NCBI GenBank assembly: GCA_030141605.1
Contig: JAQGDQ010000107.1
Coordinates: 62,001-126,000, forward strand
Reading direction: 5' to 3'
Origin: Tubiluchus corallicola
Taxonomy: Eukaryota > Priapulida > Priapulimorpha > Priapulimorphida > Tubiluchidae
DNA: 64,000 nt
Shown: positions 29,601 through 39,000 of the stretch, piece after piece
Layout of the letters: every line of letters begins with the position of its first letter
Numbering within the stretch: position 1 is the stretch's first letter
Notes under the pieces: generated by a model
The model's database searches: none
Seen by the model: only the letters and a program-made list of their open reading frames with translations
Told to the model about the DNA's origin: nothing
Position numbers and translations under genes: made by a program

Positions 29601-32600
29601 AAACTAACAGCTTGAATGATGCCCTATGTCCGTGCGAGGTATAGATAACCTACATTACTCCACGGCCGAGAAAAAGTAGTGACTGACGGACAGACAGACA
29701 GACGGAACTGACAATTCAATATATGCAACTTTGTTATGCAGTACAGAATCATAAAGTTAGACCCGTAGACAGGGTAGACAGCAGTTATCATTAAAGCGTA
29801 CTCCTACCCGGAGCTAGCGGCAAGCAAGTTGAAGATAGATGGGTAAATTTGTTTCCTTGGGGGTTTTAAAACATATGGAAAGTAAGTTTAAGTAACTGCA
29901 CAACGTTGGAGGAATGGATATTGGCAGAACATTAGTCTAACTGATGCGTTCCTAAGAGACCATTAATATTTCTACGAAGTTCCACTACTGCAAAAATCTA
30001 CAAAACAGAGAAATAGTCTAATTCGGGGCAAGCATGAGTTCTATTTAGCATCAAAAACGAGCTCTATTATAAGATGCAACAGTAAACTAAAATGAGAACA
30101 TTAGTCCAACCGGGTTTAAACATTTTTAAAAAAGCTCTAGAGTAAAACATGCGATTTTTTAAACTACTGGTAACTAAAATTAGTAAATACAGACTAAGTT
30201 GTACAGTAGTCCCTTTCGTCACATTTACAGTATGCCATTCTGTACACGTAATTTACACATACAGTAACACCGGCTAATGTAAATTTAAACGGCAAGCCAA
30301 AATTTAAAAAGAGAATATGCTATCCACATGTACAGTATTTATGATGGAAAAGGTATGTACAAGTATAGCGCCCATAGCTAAGCTCAGAATTTAAAAGCAA
30401 AAGCTAGATACAGTGTTTCTGACAAAAAGTGTCTTTTCTGACCGTATTCCGCTTTTGTATTGATCGATGCTCGAAAATAAGCACCTTGCGTAGGATAATT
30501 TATACTTTTCCCTGAAACACATGGCATTTATTTCCAACATGCGGAAACCAACTTTCCAATTTTAAAATTAAGAAGGAAAAAACGAGCCATAAGTTTTTCA
30601 AACCTCAGAGTTTGTGTATCTCCTGTCGGATTGTTTTCTTAGTCCATTAACTCAGCCAAGAGAAGGTCACATGCGGGCCACGGGTGACGAGGAGATTAGA
30701 GGTGGCTTAAATTTAATTTATTATGTTCACGTTTTCAAGATGAGCAATAATGTTAAAAATGTAACCTAAAGTCAATGAGAACATTTATGGCACGGAAAAT
30801 TCATGATCAAAAAAGGCCTTAAATATTTTACTCTGTGTAAATTGTGTTTAATTTTTAGCTGGTATATAGCCCTATAATGGCCCCTATTGTGGAAAAAAAT
30901 GTACCGAATTTATCAATATATGCAATAGTATTCTTAGTAACAAGAACTGCGACAGTGACCAAAAAAAATAAGAAAAAACAAGAAAGAACAAAGAAAGTGC
31001 GTGACGTTTCGAACCACTATAGTAGTTTTTTAGGTGAATACAAAGGTACAAAAAAGAATTTTTTTCGAAACGTTGTGCTTAGAACTTACCTTTTCCTTGT
31101 TTTTTAACTGTGGGATTTTTTATTCAGTGGATCTACATTTTAATTTCTTTAACGTTTTTTTAATTTAAATTTACTAAATGGTCACATAAGTTAGTGAAGT
31201 CATACATTAAAAAACTTAAAGTTAATGGTTTATAAACTCTCGCAGTCTGATTTCTGCAGAAATTTTTGTCATAAGAAAAATACTCAACTTCTTATGTTGA
31301 AGAAGACTGATATTGGTTCACTTTACATATTGCATTATCAGGGAGACAGCTCAAAATAGAAAACTTTTTTTTATACATTTGTGATTTTCAATCTTGTTAT
31401 TCAGGTAGCGTTAGTTGGTAGAAAGTTTAAGAGTAGACCATTTGAAAAATTTTAAGACTGATTTAAAAGCTTTACACTACAAATAAAGCACACAGTTTAA
31501 GCTAAGTTATCCTAAATGTCTATCATATTTAGAGCAATATTCATAGTTGTACATTATTCAAATGCTGACGTTTTTGAAAGGGTCTTCACATATCTGATGT
31601 GGTAAAAGGATGTCCAGCCTCTGGTACCCTGCATAAATTTAATCACATAGCATAATTGCAGCAGCGCTTGTAAGTCCTGAGTTTCTAATGAGTAGCTAGC
31701 AACAAATAAATCAAATTAAACTTCAGATTTTGATTCGACAATTTCTCACCCTGGCATACAATTTCACGACTAAGACGCGTAGGTCATGGGATGCTGTGAA
31801 AATCTTCAGCCTAATGATGTTAAACAGGGCAGAAACCGCAAACCCAAAATAGAACCTAGCTGCCTGCTGTACATATGACGGCTTCAGTACATGGGCCCCC
31901 ATCAGCCAAGTGTCATTCATGAACTATGGTAATACAGTAATCTTTTTCCCTTATCATTTTTTCGGAATTTGCTGTTCATTTAACCACGTCATTGGTTCAT
32001 TTAAAATCACTTATCCTATGCAAAAAATCGATTTTTTTGGTTCACTAGCACTACGGTCCATTAGCAGAACACTATATATGGGTAATCAAAGCACTTTTTG
32101 TGACATTGCCGCTAAAATTAATTAATATAACGATTACATACAGATTTAAAACTACATATAACAGCTGCCTGGTGGCAATAAACTACATGCAAATTTCATG
32201 CAGTTTTGAAAGTATAAAAGAGTTTTAATTTTTTAAATTTTAATTTAATTTATTTTCACATCACACACAAACCATAATTAAAAAGCAAGTGTTTACATAA
32301 AAAAATCATCGAATTTATGATGTTGGGGAGACGCTCAGAGGCTGAATTACTTGCTTATAAGAGCCAATCAAAAAGCAAAAATCCAATTAAGTCCACAGCA
32401 TCTAACCTAGTTTTAAAATGTTTTGGGTCTGTGCTGTTACAAGTGGAAATCCATTTAGTTGTGCGGGTAAGCTATTCCAGATAGGGACAACCTTGTTCGA
32501 GAAAAAGTCAGCAAAAGCTTTTTTTGCAGTACGCCTAACAAAGAGTTTGAGCGAATGGTTACTTTTGGTTTTGTTGACAAGTTTGTCAACATTTAGATAT

Positions 32601-33578
32601 AGCTCTTTATGAACAATTTTATAGCACATGACTAAATTTTATGAATGTCAATCACAAAATTTAACAAATTCAAATTAAAACTTGAACTCACAGCCTTGTA
32701 TCATTTAAGACGCTATTCATACTATTTTAAAGACTTATTTTTTAAATCCCTAACATTAAGTGTGGAAGTCTGGAGTTACAATTGTAAAAATCATTTATAA
32801 TAAAAGTAAAGCATGCATAAATTCTTTTTGCCCTTGCAGCCAAACTACTAACAATAAGGTGAAGTTTAATAAACTGAAAATGCAAAAGATTCATTTATCG
32901 ACTTTCAAAATCTAAAGGTTAAAAGACCAAAGTATTATATTAGACAGTAATAACACGATTTCCAAACGAAGAGGCCATGTACCCTTGTGCTTCATAGTGG
33001 TGTGATCATATGTGTATTATTTACACTTCCTCATAGCACAGCTACATACTGCACAGTGTAAAATGACACGAGAAACACGAATATTTAACTTTTCTAAAAT
33101 AACAAAATTTAGGCAAAAAGTATCATATCGTCATTCTCACGTGTGATTTTGTAAGTTAATCTATGTCATGAATACCAGTGTGACTCAGACCATTAAACAA
33201 ACCAGAAGGCTATTTGTGTCCCGAAGATGCCAATATTCACGTATGTGATTTTACAAAAATCTCCAAAATATCTCTTTTTTACTTCGGGTTAACAAATTTT
33301 TCTGAATTTGACTTTGAAACGAATTTTTATTCTTTTTTATTTTGGTTTAACTTTGAAATATTTTGTACGCCAGCTCCTACGGTTGATAGAATTGTATTTA
33401 AGTACACATACTATCACAAAAATGTTTAAAAACTACCTGCCAAGCAACTGTGGCTAATAAATAAATTAATATTAATAATTTTGCATTTACAGAATATAAT
33501 ATTATATGTATATATATTCCATGTCATTCAACTATATATATATATAGTCAAGCATATATATATATAGTATATAGTATA

Positions 33579-33622
<44 letters not shown>

Positions 33623-35590
33623 AAGCATATATATATATATATGCATATAATAAAAAACAAGGCTTCAGGCAAATTGGGATAACTATGTGAAGCTAGGAAA
33701 AGCAGTTGAATGACATGGAATAGACCATTCACAGAGATGGACACAAACATTGGCTAATGGCTATGGCTGTACTGCCTACAGGAAACACACAATAGATAGT
33801 AAATAGTATAGTAGAGTATTTGTATAGTAGTATAGTATTAGTATTAGTATAGTAACGTGTTAAAGTGACGGTTTTGCGGGTGTGACATGGGGGGTACGGT
33901 ATGATGTAGTGGGTGTGGGTGGCGTGGTGTGGTGGGTGTGGTGTAGTTTGTCATCGTGGGTTATGCGCTAACTTTTTTGCGGAGTTTAGCCTTCTTATTA
34001 TTACTGCTATTGCTATTTGCTACTGCCTCTACCATTAACACTGCAACTAACAAAACTGCTACTTTAATACAAAACTTTTTCAAACACTTATTGCTATTGC
34101 CAATTTAAAGTTTTATGACTACTCACTTAAAAATACTTAGGGCATGCACAAAACTTGTAGCTAATAGTTTTAAACATGTATTATAATGCCTAGTACCAAA
34201 ATAAGATTTTGCGAAGCTAGTAAGCTTTGAGAACCTTTAAGAACTTTCTTCCAGACAAGAGGCTTGATGATAGCTACACTTTGACTAACATTGATCATTA
34301 ATTATAACCGTCATTATAGCACTCATAGAAGAACTATGGATTCACTCTGAAAAATTTCGCTACATTAGTTTAGGTATAGTACAACCTCAAATAGCTTTCT
34401 GTGAACATGACATCAACATCACCATCTTAGACATGTCATATACGACAAATCCAACTTTATTAGTCTATTCATGATATTCTCTAGTATCAACCCAAACCAA
34501 ACAATTTATTGGATCTGCTTTTAAGAGTCGAAGCCTAAGCCTTTTTTCATGTACAGCGCCTACGAAGAAAAAGAAAAAACCAACAACAACACGAGTACTG
34601 AAAAGAGGATGCATATTTAGGATACATCCATTGGAAACATACATTGAGGGGCTAGCCTCAGTCTATGGTTTATTTTGCAACTTTTTGCAACCACATTTTT
34701 TTACAAACATCTTTCATGATGTTTCACAATGTGACATGACCAAAGCAGTTTTTTTAACACAAGAAAGGTTTGCCTGCATAAATTTGCAATCATCAATGCA
34801 GCTATCCTGCTAAACAGTAACCACTGCGGCTATATGCACTATGATGCAGCACTGCTAATGCATAATTTACAAGAAATCAGTATGCAGATGTATCCAGGGT
34901 AACGTTCATTCACATGTATAAAGAACAATGACAATGTTCAATCTACTAAAATATCTCTCTAACTCTTTAACTTAATACTTCTTAACATCCATTCCTCCAC
35001 TTATAACATCTAACATTATTATTTTTAAGAAAGAATGTTTCTTTTTTACTTTTTTTACTTGGACTTAATTTTGCTTTGACGTCTAGGCCTAAAATAGCTA
35101 AGGTTAACCGGTCATTATTAGATAAAAAATTCAAGCACTTAATTAGTGGACAATATGATGTGACTACAGACATTTTAAATCATCCATTCTTTTGGGCATT
35201 AATTTAAATTTTCTTTATTCAATGAAAAATGAATACCAGAAATTCCTATATATAAAAAGGCAGCTGTCTCCAACTTGTTTCACTTTAGTTTACTATAACT
35301 GTGAACTTTGATATAGCAAAAATTGGTTTACGCTTTAACTCACCAAAGTTCACATTTTATTTAGCAATCACAATCTTAAATTGAAAAACTCGAAGTGTTA
35401 TGCTTAGCTGTGCCTAATATAAATAAACCCGTCTCAGCTAAATAAATATATACATTTCTACAGCATGTAGCTACGTGCAGCGTACGAGGTACAACTGTAC
35501 ATTCAACTGCAAATCGAAAAAACATTAATAATTATACTTACTTTTTACTATCCTTTCCGCACATGGCAACTTGTCACTTATGTTCGCCAT
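2645..35590 (-). CDS. PPP3C: Calcineurin A catalytic subunit (Ser/Thr protein phosphatase 2B), 5' part, five exons
   Basis: This is the Ca2+/calmodulin-dependent protein phosphatase catalytic subunit, which dephosphorylates phosphoserine and phosphothreonine in the cytosol. Coding exons on the minus strand are 35542-35590, 21621-21821, 18221-18345, 15408-15519 and 2645-2790. All junctions are GT-AG and the phases join in frame (49+201+125+112+146 nt, 211 residues). The start [17 protein letters not shown] leads into [10 protein letters not shown], as in animal calcineurin A. Metallophosphatase motifs are present: CGDIHGQ (D87, H89), GDYVDRG (D115, D118), GNHECRH (N147, H148) and CVHGG (H196), matching the human positions with an offset of three. 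The B-subunit-binding helix, calmodulin site and autoinhibitory region should lie left of base 1; family length is about 500 residues. Introns 1 and 4 are 13.7 and 12.6 kb and full of repeats. It is divergent with the PBLD gene. The family call is very secure; which PPP3C paralogue it matches cannot be told. Confidence 0.96.
3080..3135. repeat. (CA)n / CACG microsatellite
   Basis: A run of ACGCAC and CA dinucleotides with TATACACGCACGCACACGCA-type units, followed by a short inverse TGTGTGTATG stretch. Confidence 0.85.
5115..5299. repeat. Purine microsatellite, GGGGA / GGAGA units
   Basis: Imperfect GAGA followed by repeated GGGGA and GAGGA pentamers, then GA dinucleotides. The Arg/Glu/Gly frame across it is not a gene. 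Confidence 0.92.
7148..7400. repeat. GC-rich block next to a (TA)n tract, probable dispersed repeat
   Basis: Directly after a TATATATATATA run the composition changes to GC-rich for about 250 bp (GGCTACAGCCCGGACGAGGG, GGGCCCACCGGGAGAAAGG, GGGAACGGGCCGAGGGGGG), unlike everything around it. A 105-codon open frame crosses it but begins in the TA-rich flank and has no recognised domain. Likely an inserted repeat; no ends were identified. Confidence 0.4.
11664..12053. mobile_element. hAT-like MITE (copy 1), 8-bp target duplication CTTAAAAC
   Basis: About 390 bp, starting TAGGGGCGAGAATCGAACG. It is flanked by a perfect CTTAAAAC at 11656-11663 and 12054-12061. The right terminal repeat has lost its last bases compared with the intact copy at 25061-25457. 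The interior is rich in TTCGAATTCGAA palindromes. Non-coding. The 8-bp duplication points to a hAT-type transposase. Confidence 0.85.
13690..14990. repeat. Degenerate tandem array, about 52-bp unit
   Basis: The unit core is GCATTATTTCCTTGGTGGCT then GGCAGCAGGGAAATGCATGA and TACATGTGTCTC. Core starts at about 13741, 13795, 13846, 13898, 14321, 14374, 14427, 14481, 14591, 14640, 14691, 14779, 14831 and 14915 give spacings of 50-55 or multiples. The array is interrupted at about 13950-14215 by unrelated sequence including a short CT run. Units are diverged, so this is an old minisatellite inside calcineurin intron 4. Confidence 0.85.
15520..18220 (-). other. Calcineurin intron 3 (2.7 kb)
   Basis: Donor GTATGT at 18220, acceptor TTTTTCATTTCAG at 15520. 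AT-rich; no gene or recognisable mobile element seen. Confidence 0.85.
18346..21620 (-). other. Calcineurin intron 2 (3.3 kb)
   Basis: Donor GTAAGC at 21620, acceptor TTTCTTCTTTTTCAG at 18346. It holds a short tandem duplication at 18740-18822; otherwise nothing recognised. Confidence 0.85.
18740..18822. repeat. Tandem duplication, about 41-bp unit, two copies
   Basis: AGGATAAA...AATAAGAAACAATAGG plus TGAATTAATATGTT occurs twice in direct succession with a few substitutions. Confidence 0.9.
24148..24535 (+). pseudogene. Tc1/mariner-superfamily transposase remnant
   Basis: A 60-codon frame contains [20 protein letters not shown], which resembles the VVFQQDGAPPHYS..VRDFL catalytic-Asp block of mariner-like DDE transposases; the catalytic Asp is replaced by Gly. 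Stops follow. The sequence ends near GAGACACCCTGTA (about 24522-24534), a terminus common in such elements (TACAGGGTGTCTC in reverse). The left end was not found. Broken and inactive. Confidence 0.55.
24645..24842 (+). pseudogene. Unidentified 65-codon frame, possible coding remnant
   Basis: The frame reads with ordinary protein-like composition ([40 protein letters not shown]) and after one stop continues as a helical-looking [20 protein letters not shown] do not recognise it. It may be part of a decayed transposon gene next to the mariner-like remnant, or chance. Confidence 0.2.
25061..25457. mobile_element. hAT-like MITE (copy 2), intact terminal repeats
   Basis: 397 bp, TAGGGGTGAGCAT at the left and ATGCTCACCCCTA at the right, a 13-bp perfect inverted repeat. 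It is flanked by TTCCACAC and TTCCAACAC, an imperfect 8-bp target duplication. It aligns along its length with the copy at 11664-12053, in the same orientation. No coding capacity. Confidence 0.88.
26870..27890. repeat. Region bounded by inverted TGTTACTGTCATTCCTG-type motifs, with CA and TA microsatellites
   Basis: Around 26900-26990 and again around 27815-27885 there are clusters of GTCATTCCTGTTAC and their complements (GTAACAGCAATGAC occurs on the plus strand in the first cluster and on the minus strand in the second). Between them lies ACGCACACACATGCACGCGC followed by TATATA (about 27425-27495). It may be an old foldback or mobile element; no ends defined. Confidence 0.3.
29230..29720. 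repeat. Two related segments with GACAGACAGA runs
   Basis: The segment around 29321-29385 (TTGAAAGATGCCCTTCCACT, GCGCGAGGTGATA) resembles that around 29610-29665 (TTGAATGATGCCCTATGTCC, GTGCGAGGTATAG). Each lies near a GACAGACAGA-type run (29264-29284 and 29685-29704). Probably a decayed repeat present twice. Confidence 0.4.
31723..31920 (-). pseudogene. Possible LINE reverse-transcriptase C-terminal scrap
   Basis: The minus-strand frame contains [19 protein letters not shown], reminiscent of the SxDPxVLVKLYxTYVRP block downstream of the RT domain in CR1/Jockey-type LINEs. Short and weak; could be chance. Confidence 0.3.
32240..32630 (-). pseudogene. LINE (non-LTR retrotransposon) 3' fragment
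   Basis: The minus-strand frame ends with [14 protein letters not shown] followed by [16 protein letters not shown], the typical C-terminal block (FxxRVVxxWNSLP) of CR1/L2/Jockey-like LINE ORF2. After it comes a short 3' UTR ending in an AAATTAAATTAAAATT tail near 32240. The rest of the element is missing, so a 5'-truncated insertion. Confidence 0.7.
33515..33722. repeat. Perfect 19-bp inverted repeat around a (TA)n core
   Basis: TATTCCATGTCATTCAACT at 33515-33533 and its exact reverse complement at 33704-33722 enclose about 170 bp that is mostly (TA)n with two AGTCAAGCATATATA motifs. A small foldback element or cruciform-prone site. Confidence 0.85.
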
Positions 35591-36071
35591 GTTCGTGAAA
35601 GTCACCTGCCTTCTCGATGGTTGGGTTTCATATGCCGCCAATTATACAAATCCCTAAAATTTCACGGTTCAGTAATCAGTTACACTAAAATGAAGATGAA
35701 AATGGCGCATCTGTCCAACTGAGATAACAACAGCGTCACTTAAAGAATCGACTTACTGTTTTACAAGTGCTTTCTAGAATCACACTTGGTGCAGTAAATC
35801 ACAGCGAGTAGGATAATTTAAGTTACCTAAAGTCATCGAATTGATAAAATCTGACCAACTTGTAACACGAATAACGATAAAACTAACACCTAACACGGCT
35901 AATCTACATTCTCCCCGCTCCTGGTTGATGCACTGCGCATTTTTGGTTTTCTCCGCATTTTTCTTTGCGGCAGCACTGTACAAGAAGCCAATTACAAAAT
36001 GTCTGCGCCTTTCATACGTTGTTTTTGTGCTAATGTTTATTTCACGTAGCTTTTCCTTAATTAAGTTGAGA
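35591..36071. promoter_or_regulatory. Shared divergent promoter region, calcineurin A / PBLD
   Basis: The 481 bp between the two start codons must hold the 5' UTR and promoter of both divergent genes unless upstream non-coding exons exist. It is less AT-rich than the flanking introns and has scattered CpGs; I see no clear TATA box in a convincing place. The role is inferred from gene layout only. Confidence 0.5.
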
Positions 36072-39000
36072 ATGTTGTCGTTATTTACCGTCGATGCATT
36101 TACAAGTTACCCATTTTCTGGAAATCCTGCAGCAGTTTGCCTGAATAAGGAAAACAAGGTCAATAATAATAACTCACTCACCTTTGCAGCTACCCCCATT
36201 ATTTTGAACATGGATAGATTTGTCATGGCTGATTACCACAACGTTCCACTGTAACAAGTCTTGAATGCCTAAATGACTGGTCGCAATTCTTTGATGCACC
36301 TTCTCTCCCATCAATTGATATTCTATATATTGATTTTAGAAAAGCATTTGATTTTGTTCCTCTTCGTCGTCTCGTGTTAAAAATGGAATTTGCAGGTATA
36401 AGAGGGAAACTACTCCAATGGTTTCAATATTTTCTAACACACAAACAGCGAAGAATGGGTTTAAATGGTGTAACCACTTTCTGGAGAAATATAACCAGTG
36501 GCATTCCTCAAGGGACTTTGTCAGGACCCAATTGTTTTCTTATTTTTGTCAATGATGTTACTGATTGTGTATCCCCTGACACACGTATACCGCTGTTTTT
36601 GATGATATAAAGCCTTACCGTCCAATTAGAAATTCCTCTGATCAAGAGATCTTACAAGCAGACTTGTCTGAAATTGAGCAATGGTATGACAATGTCACTC
36701 ACCTTATGTCACCTTTAAAAATGCTTTAGAAAGAACTGAATGGAGGTGTATTACTCTGGCCTCTGATATTCAACCTGACTTTGTATCTTTGCTTGAACAA
36801 CGCCGTGATACTATAGATCTTATTACCTGTTAAAAAGTCATTAGTGATAGTTCCAATTTGTGTAGCAACAAATTTTTTTCTAGACCACTGCATGATTCAC
36901 ATGGACAATTCTAAATTATTTGTACAATGCTCTCGCACTAACATGAGAGCCCATTTCTTCGCTTCTCGTGTTGTGGGCCCTTGGAATTCACTTAAAGTAA
37001 AAGCCCAGCCTCATCAGCAATTTTTAGCAAAAGTTTAAGGATGATGTGTTGAAATGATATTCTTATCGCTTTTCGAAAATAATTAAGTAATTAGATAAAT
37101 AATTGCTCGATTTTACTTATGCCAATTGCTTTATACACGCAATTCAGCGCTCGGGCGGCTATGCACTGATGACGTCATGGCAGTAGACTTAAAAAGACTG
37201 TCATCATCGCTTGTTGCTTTACTACATCCTCTGCTACACAAATTCTGGGTATTTGCACACGTATAACATACGAAAAAGTTACACAACATGAAAATAAACT
37301 GCTGTACTTTCAACAGTTTAACACGCGGCAGTTCGCCAGCCAGTAAATGCAGACCTGTACCGGCATACAATAATACTTTTCGGATGACCGCCCTCATCCT
37401 GCCACAACGTTATTCACCACACGCAGGTGAAGCATGGAGAGTGTAGAAACTGTACCGCAAGTGTTCAACACGTTTAAAATGAGATTTAACACGTTTCATT
37501 AATTAATTCACCTGACTGCCATGGATAAAAATGCTGGAATTTGATTACAATATTTCGTTTTCTGCTTAAGTTGTTGATTTTCATATTGATAAAAAATGTC
37601 TGGGTATTTACTTTAATAATGAAACAGTTGACACCTCAATTTCGGAAATTGTTGAGGAGCGACCGTCAATAACTGTGTTATGGCTAGGTCTTAGACTTCG
37701 CAAGTAAGGAAGTTTGTCATTCATCGTGCTGTTAATTTTATTATTAATGTTATCATCCCTTTTGCAGCATGTTGTGCTGTAATGATTAGGAGTTAAGCAG
37801 GCACACTTCTAGAAACCCCGTATTTTTCCACAAAATAATCTTCATTTAAAAATTTAAACTTTACTAGGCTTGGTGTGGCAGTCACCATGGTAGACAAATT
37901 ACCATTCCATTTATTTTGCTATCACAGAAATGAAAATTTACAAATGTCAAAATGTTACCGCTTTTTAAAAAGTTTTATTGTCATCTACATTTATGCAAAA
38001 TGTTTTCTTTCTTGGTCAGTATTTTATAATCTTTTATTATTCTAATATCTTTTAATCATGATTAAAACCAGAAAAATAGCACAAATATCACTATTTAAGA
38101 ATATCAATATTATATTGATATGTAATTATGATTAAAAGATATTATCGGGGGTTATATATAAGGTTTGTTTATAGAATGGAACAATCAAATTTATTCCATT
38201 TCCGTGGTCTAATAAACTTATGTTCATTTGTCACCCCTTTACCCATACATAGCAACCAATAATTAATTATAATGTTATATTAACATTTTATTTTAATCAT
38301 TACAGTTATATTATACTATTATTTTTTACCAAAAGGGAAAAAAATTAACATTCTAATTTTAATGAAGCCTAACCAAAGCAATGTGTGATTTCAAAAGAAT
38401 TTCTTTCTTTCTAGAAACGTCCCCAAATTCTTATTTGCTTTTTTGACAGCGACAATACATTGCTGGGAAAATTTCAAGTTTAATGTTATTATCGCACCAA
38501 TATTGCTTTTACTATCTGTACTATGAAGAGTTATTCTGCTTCCATTCATGATGTAATTTCTTTTAAGATTCTGTAAACCCCAATGCATTTCCTCACGTTT
38601 ATCAACATTAAATAACATTGTCAGTCATTACTTAACCTACTCCATTACTGAATGTCATTCTGTAAAATTAGGGAATCCGCTGCAGAGTTAATTGGATTGT
38701 ACAACTTTGCATTATCTGAAAATTTTAACTAGAGTGCGACCCTCTTATTCAGTATCATTAATCAGTAATCATGAAATAATTATTAATAGTGAAAAGGACT
38801 GAGCGGAGTGCTGACCTTCCAAACAGCCAATCCTCAAATCAACTTTGGACACCTTACAGTCTTACACAGTGGACGTAATTATTGCAGTGACAAAGCACTC
38901 TTACAATAACAAGAAATTTTACCTGACCCTATAATTACTACTGAAATTGTTATAGTCTGGCTACCCAATAAAAAAAGAAACAAAGGCAATAAAAAAATTA

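Larger units (their letters stand above)
21822..35541 (-). other. Calcineurin intron 1 (13.7 kb)
   Basis: Donor GTAAGT at 35541, acceptor TTCTTTTTAG at 21822. It contains a mariner-like transposase remnant (24150-24535), a hAT-like MITE (25061-25457), a LINE 3' fragment (32240-32630), a probable RT scrap (31720-31920), microsatellites and an inverted-repeat hairpin (33515-33722). The long AT-rich stretches between hold no gene I can support. Confidence 0.8.
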
